A model generated the notes under the pieces. That model was not told the origin of the DNA and made no database searches. It worked only from the letters and a program-made list of their open reading frames with translations. The position numbers and the translations under genes are program-made. Below, piece after piece: positions 11,650 to 22,831 of a DNA stretch of 64,000 bases. Numbering within the stretch: the first letter of the stretch is position 1; each line of letters opens with the position of its first letter. Origin of the DNA: Bryopsis sp. KO-2023 (Eukaryota; Chlorophyta; Ulvophyceae; Bryopsidales; Bryopsidaceae); the NCBI GenBank assembly GCA_030272585.1, contig BSYQ01000017.1:124001-188000 (forward strand), given 5' to 3'.

Positions 11650-13199
11650 TGGTATTCGATTGAATAGTGGGTGGGCCCTTGCTGGCCAGCTGGGCAGCCA
11701 GGTTGATATTCTCTTCTGTATATAGACGTCCATACTATAGATATGTTAGTAACATACATATTTATAAGGGCGAAGGGGGGGGGGGGGGGGGGGATTAGGC
11801 AATGTGTGTTTGTTGATGATTTGATTCCATAGACACAGCAAAGGAAATCACGATAAAGAACCACTGCTTTATTCCTGGCAATTTGAAGCATGGCGGCAAT
11901 TCTTCAGGGGGGTTTTCCTCGTGTTTTTTGGGATTCTGTTGTTAGTTTTTTTGTGTTTTAGTTCCACAGGGAATTATTTTCAGGTGGAAGGGTTATGTTG
12001 GGGAATTTTCGTGTAAACTATCGACTTAAGTCTTGCCTGGAGTGCACTTCGAATGCATGGAATGGTAGAATGATGTGCAGGCCTTGTACTTGGGTTTCTT
12101 AACTCTTCTCATCATGATTCTGTGGACCAGCTTTTTGAAGTCACACTCCTATCTACCTTTTCTTTTTTCCATAAATAAAGGATCAACTCCTATGAAATCA
12201 CTGTCGTGATTTTACAACTCCATGACGAGCCCACAGTTATTCCCTCCACGAAAAAAAAATCGATTCACCTTCTGGCTATCCCACTCGGAGTGGGTACATG
12301 ATATATATGATGATCGTATGTATCATATATATAGGAGAGAAGAGTTGCTTTTTCTTGAACGTTCATTTTGATTTATTAAGGATTCTTTTCGGGGGTTCAC
12401 ATACGAGGCCAAGTGAATACGGAAAACGGTAGAAAACGACAGAGGCCCACCTCCTCCATCCCAGATCCCAAGCTGGGCATCAACAACCTGAGAAGCATTG
12501 AAGTTTCTCACGAGAAACCACATAGTGTCAGGTCCACTACTCCGTACCCGATAACATCTGGGACATCAATGGACGCAAAGCGCGTCCAGCATTTCTGTGG
12601 ACGTTTTGCAGAATCGGCTCAACCAGGAAACTCCAGTAGCACAGTCTTGTGTGTTGAACCCAATTTGAAAAAAAAATGGTGTGAGGCCCTGGGCGATTTT
12701 GCTCTCTGGCTGCCCGTATTCAGACACCAAACGAAAAAAACTTTATCGCTATTGACGAAAAAGAAATTATCGCTGTTAATATTTATCAATATTGGAGTCC
12801 GAACCGTGGAAACGCGGAAGGGGCCAGCGTCGTCTCGGTCAGACGGCCGCTCCTCAGCTTCATTTCACTCAGGAAGAAAAGAAAGAGGAGCTCCTACCTC
12901 GAGGCCTCTTGTTTGTGGGATCTTTACTGCAGTGGGATACTGCGTTACACGTAGGTTTTCGTTTTCCCAGGTTTCTGATAAGGCATCCGTTCACACCAGA
13001 TGAACAGATTTGTTCGATTGAGATCTGTGATCGACACGGTTGCTCGATTGAAACATGTCGTGTCAGTCTTCGAACAGGAGTTCGATCAGCAGTGTTCCAC
13101 ACGAGCAAACACGGGGCCCATATAAGCTGAGACGCTGCTTTGTTCAACATTCGTTGGTTTGTTCTCCCAGCTTGTCCAAGAAGAGCAGCCCCTGGAACG
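11650..13199. other. Intergenic region between UBL-ART copies A and B
   Basis: Holds a poly-G tract (about 11,777-11,794), AT-rich sequence with TATATAT motifs near 12,300-12,335, and at 13,028-13,100 a module shared with the upstream side of copy C. A 196-codon open stretch (12413-13003) begins at GTG and has no recognisable domain. Confidence 0.5.
13028..13102 (+). promoter_or_regulatory. Module shared upstream of UBL-ART copies B and C
   Basis: About 70 bases containing GCTCGATTGAAAC, CGTGTCAGTCT, AACAGGAGTTC and AGTGTTCCACACG. They match, on the opposite strand, positions about 24,008-24,078 upstream of copy C. Both sit just upstream of UBL-ART sequence. It may be a promoter or UTR segment, or an old coding exon, since one reading frame stays conserved (CSIETxRVSLxTGV). 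Confidence 0.5.
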
Positions 13200-13773
13200 C
13201 TCTGGAGCAATCGGAAACCGCTCGCAGACGACAGAACACTTGCGGAGTGTGATGTAAAGAAGAATTGCACCCTGCAGCTAGCTATTCTCCGATCTATTGG
13301 TGCTGATGGACGCAACACAATTGGAAGCAAGCGTGTTGAACTCTGTCTTCGACTCCCACTTCACGAGCCCGAGGGACAATGGGGTGGTTGGGGGCGAGAT
13401 TTATGATATCGCGGGCGGATGGAAGCGCTTTGCTTTGGCCGTCTCAGGCAAATACGAAAACGATGATTGGTTCAACGACGGTGGTGGCTGGTTGGTCTCG
13501 TACCACGGGACATCAAAGGACTCCGCCAAGGCCATCACTGAAGTTGGCTTTTTGCTGTCCAAGTGCAGAGCGTCTGGCATCTTCAGCTCCCCAGACATCA
13601 ACACGGCGGCGGGCTACTCGAAACCTTTTTCCCACGGCGGAGCAAGTTTCAAAGTCATTGTGGAAAACAGGGTCAATCAGGGAACAATTTGCACGCATAA
13701 CCCGCAAATATGGTCGAGCCCGAACGAAGGCGACGTGCGCCCGTTTGGCATTCTCATTCGAAAAGAAGCCTAA
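13200..13773 (+). pseudogene. Frameshifted UBL-ART copy B
   Basis: The 3' half of a UBL domain is readable in one frame (DDRTLAECDVKKNCTLQL, from about 13,226). The ART part continues in another frame from about 13,300, so at least one frameshift separates the halves, and the first half of the UBL is missing or unrecognisable. The ART part keeps GGWKRFALAVSGKYENDDW, SYHGT and SPNEGDVRPFGIL. The tyrosine motif is changed: GRGIY has become SGIFS, with Phe replacing the catalytic-type Tyr. Loss of both the UBL half and this Tyr argues for a dead gene. A spliced gene using cryptic sites is less likely. A short imperfect hairpin (13,769-13,798) overlaps the stop codon. Confidence 0.75.
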
Positions 13774-15417
13774 GCATACTAAGAAAAGTGTGCTTAGGTT
13801 TGGTTGAGGGCGGGCTGTTATGATATTATCAAGTGGGTGGATCATTGCTATGTTGATCTTCTTCACAATGTGTATTTTCATATGTATACAAGGAGGGCCC
13901 CTCAGGCAGTTGTGTTATATCTATTGACCGCCATGCTTTGATTCTTTTTTCAGGGGAAGCGTTGGGTTTTGTGGTCATTTCTGTGTTTCGGCCTCCTATT
14001 CTCTGTAATGTTTTTTGCACATGTTTTTCTTTTCCTGTGAAACGAGCAGAACGTTTCGTGGCCACGGCTTCAGTCCAGAAACCGTTAGTCCCCACCCACA
14101 ATTGCAAGCAGTACCTTTTTTCCCTTGTTTTTGTTTTTTTGGACACTACGGGGAGGGGATTGTTGGGGTTAGGATGGACAAGAAGCTGAGTTATTGGGGA
14201 GGGGTTTTTGTTCTTTTATGTTTTTTTGTTTTGGTGTTTGAAGAAGGGCTTTTGGATCCAGGTTTTTTTTTATCAGGTGATAGGAGCCAAAAGGGGGTCA
14301 GAGTGGCTCCTCACACATGTAATCATTGATTGATTGATATTGATACCTGTTTCCTGAAACGTATTGTTTCATGAGCAAGAAAAGTAAACTTTTTTTTATC
14401 GCTCCCAAGACTTGTGGCCACCGTCAGAGAACCACGGAGCGAAACTTGAGGTCGTCTGTAGTTGAGAAAATTTGCCATTCTTACAATAAACAGATAGCTG
14501 TTCTTCCTGCAAGAATCCCCACAGCACCTGTGCTGGAAACTGGCGCGTTAAAGCTGGTCCAGACACGCTCACCGAAAACATCACGCTTCCCAGAAAGCTA
14601 CCTATCTTATTTCCACAAGCTATATTCTCAGTTCGCTGACTCAAGCTCTTGATGTCTCCCTTTCATCCCAACATAAGACTTCATCATGTTTTATACAACA
14701 TGCAAATTGTACAATCGACCCCTCACTGCTTATCAAAAGGCAAAGCCTGGGAAAAAGATCCTTCTTGAACGTTTCTGAGCCTTGCAATTATACTTAATTA
14801 ATTACAATATTGTGATACGATATGAATATCATACATAACGTTTCAAAACTTCATTGTTGGCGACCATGACCTTATGGAAAGTTGAAGTCTTGCATGCTCA
14901 AAAGGGGGGTGTGCATGTGTGAATCAGAATTGAATCACTTCGGGATTCTTTGGGGTCAACAAGCTGCAGGCAATCAATCAATCGATCAATAATGACAATC
15001 CCAGAAAAATTGTTTTGCCCTTGAGAGTTTCTTCATTTGCTTTTTCCGCATCCTTTAATCCTTTGGTCGATTTTCGAAATCGAATCGTTCCCCCACAGAC
15101 AAATTCGAAGATCAATCCTTTTTTGCAATATTCCTACATTCTCGCCCAAAAGGTAAATCCTCAGCTAATGCCTCCCTTGAAAAAAAACCACCCACCTCCT
15201 ATCGACTCAAAAACATCTTAAGAAAAATAAAGCAACTCCCCCTGCAGGGAGAAGATTTTCAAAAAGAACAACCCACCCTACCCAACACAACACTGCCAAG
15301 AACCATCGAGACGCTTCTGAAGAAAACAAAACCAGAAAACATCCAACTGAAATGTGTGATGCCCGAAGTACAAGAAGTTGCAAAAAACTCCCAGCCCCCC
15401 TTTCCAACGATACCTCA
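13774..15417. other. Intergenic region without supportable gene
   Basis: Contains scattered AT-rich sequence, a GATTGATTGATA run near 14,328 and a CAATCAATCAATCGATCAAT run near 14,972. The T-rich 14,110-14,290 segment has only short unconvincing frames. Confidence 0.55.
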
Positions 15418-15928
15418 TCAGAAACCACCGCCACAGTCCCCACCACCGCCGCCACAATCCCCACCTCCCCCAAAACCACCGCCACAGTCCCCACCTCCCC
15501 CACCTCCCCCACCTCCTCCATCACCGCCGCCGAACGCACTAGATCCACCGAACACATACCCAATCCCACTCCTGAACGCAACCCCAGACTTATGATCCTT
15601 ATAACTAGGACCAAGCTCCACATCCCTGGACCTCGCGTCGGGATCAACCAGGACCCAATACCTCTTCCGCATCGCCAGCAAGCATATTATTCCTGAAAAA
15701 AAAGAAACCCAATCTTGAGGACTTTTTTGGACTTGGAATTCCTGGATCGGTCCAGAGACATCCAGTACCTATCGGAAATAGAAAGATCGCCAACAGGATC
15801 CCCAGCGTTGTAAACTCGGACGTCAGAACATATTCTTTTCCTTCGGGAGCCTTTGGCGCTGGCTCCCCTTCCACGTGCGGCAATTTGCTTGGCACGTGCA
15901 TTGGTCGCCCTGGATCAACAGGCTTCAT
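15418..15928 (-). CDS. BRI3-like small membrane protein 1, Gly/Cys-rich tail (2 exons)
   Basis: Predicted 144 residues. Exon 1 (15928-15769) ends ILLAIFLFPI-G with a GTACTGG donor. Exon 2 (15692-15418) starts after a TTTTTTTTCAG acceptor and completes GIICLLAMRKRYWVLVDPD. The hydrophobic run TLGILLAIFLFPIGIICLLAMRKR closely resembles the transmembrane region of brain protein I3, which has an LGIFLAIILFPFG-type helix followed by basic residues. The N-terminal part is Pro/Glu-rich and probably faces the cytosol. In place of the Cys-rich end of BRI3 there is a tail of Gly runs with three DCGGG units. Both strands of the tail DNA are low complexity. The upstream ~110 bp is nearly identical, inverted, to that of copy 3 at 20,691. 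Function is unknown; membrane location is supported by sequence. Confidence 0.65.
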
Positions 15929-18705
15929 TCTTGTCACGATTCCAAAACTCGCAACCGCGCACTCCCTGCGGCTGTCGATCGCTCAATCGGAGTTATGGCT
16001 TCTCGGGAACAACCAACGATAGAGTTTTTTGCATGGATGTAGGCCCTTTTATTTTTCCGACCCACCGCCAGTCGAAGCTGCTCGGGGCTTGGGTCGCAGC
16101 TGCCGGTCAGCTGCTTCGTATGTCGCCTTGGAATTTGTCCTGTTTTACGAATTCAGTTTTGGTGTTGCCAACACAGTTCAGCAATCGCCGTTGGGACTGT
16201 AAAGAAGAGAATCCTCTGTCGCGCCCGATCGGGTCGGCTCGCTGGTCGAGTGACGCTCGCCAACGAAAGAAAAACAAGCAAGCCATCCACTGCAGTGTGT
16301 TTCTCTGGTGCTTGCTGTTGAGAAAGCTAGCGTCTCAACACAGCGCTGTTTTCACGCTGTGTGCAGTGTCGCCAGGGAGGTCGCTTTTGGAGTCAAAAAG
16401 AGGCGGCTTTGGACTCGTGGATGGCTTTCTTCTCGTAGAATTTTTTTTTCTTAGTATCGAGAAAAAATAATTAAAAAAAATATCCCTGCTTCTCATCGTT
16501 TCGAATCGGCGCGAAAAACATAACTCAATCGTTTGTTTCCTCTGCTGACCTCCCAGTCGAAAGAGGCGGCTGCACACAGATCTGAAGGTTTTTAAACTGA
16601 GTTATTCCACAAAGTTGCTTCTCGACAAGCGGATCTTGACGTTACAAAAAGGTGTTCTCATACAGATGGTACATAATTCATCCTTGCGCCAAACTAACAT
16701 CTAGTCAACCCATAAACATAAAAATGGGCACATTAACAAGGTTGAATATCAGCAAGCTTTGCGTCTCAATTTAAAAGGCAAGCAATGACCGCTACCTTGA
16801 ATGTATTTTCTTTTTACAAAAGAACATCTAACTTGCAGACTCTGCTGTTACGTTTGAATTGCGCAAATGCTTGTGTAAGGAATCCGTAGGCTCCCCACAC
16901 AGAAGAGAGAGAATAATTTCGAGAGGTTTTTGTATTTTCTTGTTTTTCTTGGAATGGTTATGTCGATGGCCTGAAAAAGAAGCTGGGTTGGGGACAAAAT
17001 CAAGAAAGAAAGAAAAACTGGTGGAACGGAGCTCCTGAGCATTTTTTAGTGTTGGGAGATTATTTTTTCTTTTCAAATTTTTTTGGCTGGGACTTCACCA
17101 AGCTGTTTTTCGGTTGGGACTAGGATTTTTCTTTTTCTTTTTTTGTTTCATTTCGTCAGTCTGACGTGTGTGAAGGATTCGAAAGTTGTATTCATGAATA
17201 CAACTTTCACTGCAGTGATTTCTGTGAAAAAATGTATTTCAATACAACATCTTGCAACTGAATGAATGAATGTTTAATTTAGCGGCGACAATTATCCTTG
17301 TGGTGTCCAGAAAAAAACAAAAAACAAACCAAATGATTGCCCCCAAGTTTTGCTTTAAACACAAAAAGTGACACAAAAAGTGACACAAAAAGTTATGGAC
17401 CAATGGTCAGGAGCAAGGCACATGTGTGAAGGGCTACTTTCATAGTTTGACAGTCTTGGACTTGGGGGTCACACTGTTTTCAATTTTGTATTTTTTTCTT
17501 TGGGGCCCTTTTAATGTTGAGGATGGACAGGCGCCCCTACCCCTCCTCAAAAAAAAGAAAAATCTGTTTTCAGCACAAGTAGTTTCCTGTCACCGAGAAA
17601 ACTTTCAAGAACTGCAAGGACTGACAGGGTCTCTGACTATCGAGAGCCAACCAAACGGGCAGCATGCTGCTAACATACGACGCTGCCCTAGGAAGCTCCA
17701 AAAATGGGACATACTCTAGCAGAGAGCAGTCTAATGAGACCCTGGAGCCTACATTGCACCCAACCAACATTCAGAGATCACAAACATATGTTAAACCATT
17801 CCTGAAACACAAATAATATCTGCTTTACCAACCTTTTCCAGTTCAACTTTGGCAATTTTTCTTCTCTGAAGGCACTGGAATGCCAGTATCCCCACCACCT
17901 GGGGCAGATGGTTTGGTTTCTTTCCAGAAGTCGAGTGAACGACTATTTTCTGCGAAGTTCACCCGACGTCGGTGGCCAGCGACACGACCGAAGAAGGCCG
18001 TACACCCGACATCTGCTCTGGTTGTCGAAAGTCCTAAACTCAGCAACGAACTTTTCAACAGGCGCAAACCCCGAAAAAAAACAGACAACGCAAAAGCTGA
18101 AATGACCCGACACAGCGGGGTCAGACGAACCCAAGGGTGCTTATACACGGGGCGCTCCAGCCGATTCCACCAGACGCCAAGTTGCGGAGGACGCCCTTGT
18201 GGATTGGGTGTTATCACACGAGCTTCGGGGAGAAAAAAGTTCAACACGTACAGATATTCGCATGCTGGCGCTCTGAAAGCTACGAAAATCAACCGTCCTT
18301 GAATGAAACGGTTGAATCAACACGACAGCATCGGAAATTATATGATAAGACTCAATCAAAATCTTACAAACACCTTCACGTTTCACCACAATTAATAGTT
18401 CCAAATCCAGTGGGACAGTAACTAACATCAAACTGTCAGTCCTCCAGTCAATCCATTAGCCTAACCCTTGCAACTAGATCATTGGTTAGCGCATCTGGGA
18501 CAGAAATCGTCGTCGAGTTGAATCAACATGGTTGATTTTAGTCAAATCAACGGGTGTTGAATCAACATGGTACAGTACTGTAGTACAGGGACCCTTCAAC
18601 AAGAGAGTCTCGATAAAAGTCGCACAGGAAAGGCTGCCGTTGGCTAGTGCTGGAAGGGTTAACTCAAATTCAGCGATCAACCGCCGCGGTGATCCAGGGC
18701 GACCA
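15929..18705. other. Intergenic region between BRI3-like copies 1 and 2
   Basis: The first 100-120 bp is a promoter module shared with copy 3. Tandem ACACAAAAAGTG units lie at about 17,358-17,392. Frames at 17,880-18,302 (140 codons, Arg/Lys-rich, ATG start) and on the opposite strand lack any recognisable domain. Short inverted and direct repeats of GTTGAATCAACATGG occur at 18,517-18,572. Confidence 0.5.
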
Positions 18706-19502
18706 ATGGAGGTGCCAAGCAAATTGCCGCACGTGGCGGGGGAGCCAGCGCCAAAGGCTCCCGAAGGAAAAGAATACGTTCTGAAGGCCAAGTATCAAAA
18801 GCTGGGGTTCCTGTTACTTCTACCGATCTTTTTGTGTCCGATAGGTATTGTGTGGATCGCAGCAACGCAAAAGTTTTGTCGATTCGTTGAACGAATTTCG
18901 TTCCAAGCTGGAAAATTCCCGCGCGATCCACCGGATGTATGACTTTGCGCCGATTCTGCAGAAATTCGTTTTCCGAAAAGGCCCTGACGATTGGGTTTCT
19001 TTTGTTTTCAGGGATAGTCTGCTTGTTGCTGGCGGCGCGGAGGAAGTGCTGGGTCCTGGTTGATACCGACACGAGCAAACATCACACCGAAAATGGCAGC
19101 AACAATCATGAATCTGGGAAAGCAGATCCAAGGGATGTGGAACTCGGGGGAAAGTGCGCAGAGCATCAAACGTCGGAAAGCCCCGACGGGGCGACATCTT
19201 TTGCGCAACGGTGCAAAAGACAATTCCGACGCACCATGCTGAGAATCGTGAGGAATATTCCAACGTTGGTTTTTTTTGCGGTGTGGAAGGCTTTTTTTGT
19301 GGGGTTCGTTGTTGCTTTGGTGGTTGATTGGACGGGGGATTCGAACCCCCCACCACTGAAAACTGTGCTGATAGCTGTGGGGGTGGGGGTGGGGATTTGG
19401 ACGATGTGGATGGCGGCTCTGGTTGTGTGTTGCAGTGGATGCTGCCTGCATGATGCATCGGTGGAAAGGGGACCTCGAGCATCATGCATCCCAGTTGCAT
19501 GA
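18706..19502 (+). CDS. BRI3-like membrane protein 2 with two extra TM helices (2 exons)
   Basis: Predicted 209 residues. Exon 1 (18706-18844) encodes MEVPSKLPHVAGEP, then GKEYVLKAKYQKLG and the first half of the hydrophobic helix. A GTATTG donor after 18844 joins in phase 1 to exon 2 (19012-19502), giving PIGIVCLLLAARRKCWVLVD. The N-terminal 46 residues and the junction align with copies 1 and 3. Beyond the shared DVELGGKCAEHQ block the C-terminus is unlike copy 1. It adds two strongly hydrophobic segments (around TLVFFAVWKAFFVGFVVALV and VLIAVGVGVGIW), so the product probably crosses the membrane three times. A DNA stretch at 19,333-19,350 looks like a tRNA T-arm but lies inside the coding frame. 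Start ATG is the first that keeps the shared MxVPSK N-terminus. Confidence 0.65.
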
Positions 19503-20690
19503 TCTCTTTTTCTTGTCTCGAAGCCTGATTTTGGTAGTGTAAAAACTGTATAGGTTAGGATGGGTTTTTGAAAATCTTCTCCCTGCAGGGGAAGTTGCTT
19601 TGTTTAGTTTTGGTTGAGAGTATAATCATAAATGGCACATCAATATTGTGTTTGTAATATTAGTCTTGATTTCAAAGGAGGAGTTTTCTAACTGCAGGAT
19701 TTCTTATGGCAAAAAGCAAAAAAGGGTTGAAAAATTCAAATTCATATGTGGGTGGTTGGGAAGGGGTAGATTTTCGACAAATTTTACAATCAAACCGAGA
19801 CTTTCCCGTTTTAGTAAGAGGATTGAGAATATATGAGGGTAAGAGTGATAAACAGAAAAAAGCACCAACAACTTTTTGGAAGAGAATCATAACATAACAT
19901 AATTACACGCGAAGAAGCCACCAAAAAAAAAAAAAAAAGAGAATCACAATCGCTTTGAAGGTGTAAGGATTGAAAGATTTTGAGAGGAACGTAAAAAACA
20001 TAACATAACATAATTACACAGTGAACGTAAAACACAGTGAACGGGGATGAATGACTCATTCAATCGGATTGGATGACTGGTCAGGAAGTACGGATGTGTA
20101 TTGTGATTTGGCTGTACGGAGAAAGGGGTATTGCAGATATCAAAGCAGTGCGGGTTAAGAACGGATATGTGTTGGTTGTTGGGGACAGTTAAACTATCCT
20201 TGTAAGTCCCTTCAGGACAAAGACCAAGTGTTCCTTGTGGGTCCTACCCAGTTTCTCTCTACTCTTGAGTGCAACCTATCTTGTTACAGGAGGCCCTTTT
20301 TGACGTTTTTCCTATCTTTCAAGGTAGAATTCCTAACACCATTTCGAGTCGATTCCAGCAACCTCTACCAAACAGGTCATATCCTGGCCCAGTCTGACAT
20401 GACACCACGCCGGACACCCGACTTCGATCCCAACTCCTCCAGATCATTCCCTGAGCCAACAACAGATCTGTCACACTGAATGAACAATCACTCTAACTTT
20501 TCACGAGGAGCTTCAACGAAGAAGTCCCGATAAAAGGGTGATCCATCAAAAGGGTGATCCATAGAAAGGGAGCGGCATTCATCCATCCAAAAAACTCTAT
20601 CGTTGGCTGTTCCCGAGAAGCCATAACTCCGATTGAGCGATCGACAGCCGCAGGGAGTGCGCGCTTGCGAGTTTTGGAATCGTGACAAGA
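19503..20690. other. Intergenic region with CATAACATAA repeats
   Basis: Positions 19,570-19,605 mirror 15,228-15,262 (AAATCTTCTCCCTGCAGGG and GTTGCTTTG on opposite strands), marking the 3' ends of duplicated units. CATAACATAACATAATTACA occurs twice (about 19,890 and 19,998). The last 110 bp is the promoter module shared with copy 1. Confidence 0.6.
20580..20690 (+). promoter_or_regulatory. Upstream module of BRI3-like copy 3, inverted at copy 1
   Basis: Almost identical on the opposite strand to about 15,929-16,030. Shared words include CTCTATCGTTGG, GAAGCCATAACTCCGATTGA and GCAGGGAGTGCGCG. Conservation outside the coding part suggests a shared promoter or very recent duplication. Confidence 0.6.
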
Positions 20691-21769
20691 ATGAAGCCTG
20701 TTGATCCAGGGCGACCAATGCACGTGCCAAGCAAAGTGCCGCACGTGGAAGGGGAGCCAGCGCCAAAGGCTCCCGAAGGAAAAGAATACGTTCTGGAGTC
20801 CGAGTTTCCAACAGTGGGGATCCTGTTGGCGATCTTTCTATTTCCGATAGGTACTGGATCGCCGCAACGCAAAAGTTTTGTCGATTCATTCCAGGCTGGA
20901 AAATTCCCACGCATTCGTTTTCGAATCCAGCGGTTGTGTTTCCCTCCATGTCTCTGCGCCGATCCAGGAATTGAAATTCCAAAAAGGCCCTAAAGATTGG
21001 GTGTTTTTTCGTTTATTCAGGAATAGTTTACTTGCTGGTGATGCGGAGGAGGTTCTGGGTCCTGGTTGATCCACAGGATCCCGCGAGGAGTTGGTTCTGG
21101 GTCCTGGTTGATCCACAGGATCCCGGGTGGAGTTGGTTCTGGGTCCTGCTTGATCCACAGGATCCTGCGACGAGCAAGCATCCCACCGGAAATGCCAGTA
21201 ACAATCATGAATCTGGGAAAGCAGGCTCCAGGGATATGGAACTCGGGGGAAAGTGCGCAGAGCATCAAAGTTCGAAAGACATCAATTCTCAAGGGATGGC
21301 TATGGGACAAATTTTAATTAACTTGGCTTATTTGGTGGTCTTGTCGTTGGCTGTTTCAGTGTTTAATTTGATGACCTGTGCATGGATTGAAATGGGATTC
21401 GTGGCACCTTCGGCTGTGGATTTGGAGGAAGATTCGATGGGGGGATTGTTTATGGTGGAGGGAGCTTTATGGTGGTTCATGGTGGGTTGCATCGCTTGTG
21501 TGTGGATTCTTTATACAGTGATTTGCACTTGCATGATGATGTGTGTGGCGGCCCGTTTGTTTGTCTATGTATTGCGTTTCCTGATTCGTGCGATAGAGGT
21601 TTCGATTAAGGGATCGCTGATGGTGGCTGTGGTGTGGGTGGGGGTAATGGGGGGGGGTTTAGTGGGGTGGATTTCTTGGCGGTATTTGGTATTGTATCAT
21701 GAAACTTCCAATTGGAAAATTTTTATGATTTATTTGGGTGTGCCTGTGTTGGTAAGATGGTTATTTTGA
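20691..21769 (+). CDS. BRI3-like membrane protein 3, polytopic, with triplicated motif (2 exons)
   Basis: Predicted 302 residues. Exon 1 (20691-20850) encodes MKPVDPGRPMHVPSKVPHVE and ILLAIFLFPI-G, matching copy 1. A GTACTGG donor joins to exon 2 (21021-21769) after GTTTATTCAG, giving GIVYLLVMRRRFWVLVDPQD. The 14-residue unit FWVLVDPQDPARSW (42 bp) then appears three times in tandem, where copies 1 and 2 have one. After the shared MELGGKCAEHQSS block come four or five long hydrophobic segments (for example AYLVVLSLAVSVFNLMTCAW and WWFMVGCIACVWILYTVI), with a Cys/Met cluster ICTCMMMCVAA. The N-terminal half is BRI3-like; the C-terminal half is unrelated to copies 1 and 2, as if different tails were joined to a common head. 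Two hairpins follow the stop. Confidence 0.65.
21063..21177 (+). repeat. 42-bp tandem unit, three copies, in frame
   Basis: The unit begins TTCTGGGTCCTGGTTGATCC and keeps reading frame, encoding FWVLVDPQDPxxSW. Differences among units are few, so expansion is recent. Confidence 0.85.
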
Positions 21770-22831
21770 AAAGCGTTTCGCTCCAGGGGGATTTGCTTTA
21801 TTCAGTTTTCAAAACTGAAAAAAAGCCCCTCATATGAACCCTCAATCAAGTTGATTAAGGGTTCATATCAGGGGCTTTTTTTTCTTCAAGGGAGACATTT
21901 CCTACCAATTTCCTTTGGCGAGAATATAGATTAATTAGATAGACATGGGTAGATATTCCTTTTTTGGCAAGAAAGGATCGGACTTCAAATTTGTCTGTGG
22001 GGGAGGGGTTTGATTTCGACAATCATGTAACAACAGCAACAAGTTTTTTTTTATTATTTTTACAAGCATGCCAACCCAGAGTCTCAAAGTATCATGGGAG
22101 AAAACCTCCACCACCTCCATAACAACCCACAGGAAAAGAGAGCCATCGCCGTCCATTATGCTGGAACGATGTGCGTGGCTAGGGCAGGGGCCCTAGTTTT
22201 TGGGGGGCCTCGCCACCCTAAAAAACGTTATTTTCCCCCCTAGGATTCGGCGGCGCGCAAAAAAAATTGCAAACTGTATGCTCTGCTGTGGTTTTGTGAA
22301 CGGCCCACCCTGAAAGTTTTTTTGCCCCCCTAAGTTCGACATCGTGGCTGGGCTTATTGCTGGAACAAGGACAAAAAAAGAAAAAAAAAGTTCTGTGGAG
22401 CCAGTGAACAGCATTGCAGCAGCACTTCACTATGCTGACTCTATTGGAGTGTCCAATCAAGAGTATACATATATTGAAACATTGATCAACATAACATAAT
22501 AGATAGAGGAGGCTATCATCCCCATAAGACCCCCAAATTCTAATTTTAGAATAAAAAACCCCCCACAGACTTGCAAGAAAAAAGGAAAGAAAGAAAAGTA
22601 AACAATAACCGTGCCATATTTGTGTCAACTTCGAAGTCCAATTGAGGGGGGAATCTAAAACGGCCCAACTACCAACAGCTTCCCATCTTTCCTGGATTTT
22701 TTTGTTTTTTCTTGCTTAATGGGCTCTGCTCAGGCGCAACGTGCTATTCATGATTCTCCTTGCGAAAAAAAATCAACCTTGGTGGCCCTAAAGATTGGAT
22801 CGGCCCCCTTTCACTCAATCGAAAAAAGTAT
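21770..22831. other. Intergenic region, possible transposon debris
   Basis: Apart from the two hairpins it contains unusual G/C runs at 22,190-22,350 (GGGGGGCCTCGCC, CCCCCCTAGG) and no supportable gene. Confidence 0.45.
21801..21882 (+). other. Two consecutive hairpins just after BRI3-like copy 3
   Basis: First, a perfect TTCAGTTTT-c-AAAACTGAA hairpin at 21,801-21,819. Second, 32-bp arms (21,818-21,849 and 21,851-21,882) with only two mismatches, starting in A7 and ending in T7, with GC-rich GCCCCT/AGGGGC near the base. It lies 32-50 bp past the stop codon. It looks like an intrinsic terminator but sits in a eukaryotic genome, so a small foldback element or RNA 3'-end structure is as likely. 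Confidence 0.75.

Noticed and set aside
12413..13003. 196-codon open frame between UBL-ART copies A and B
   Set aside because: Begins at GTG, has no domain, and its composition looks like translated spacer.
15853..16470. 205-codon plus-strand frame
   Set aside because: Antisense to exon 1 and the promoter of BRI3-like copy 1; explained by the shadow of a real gene.
17880..18302. 140-codon Arg/Lys-rich ATG frame
   Set aside because: Overlaps an equally long frame on the other strand, lacks any motif, and sits in repeat-containing spacer.
19333..19350. B-box/T-arm-like sequence on the minus strand inside BRI3-like copy 2
   Set aside because: No acceptor, D or anticodon arms surround it, and it lies within a well-supported coding frame; chance symmetry of a GGGGG/CCCCC run.
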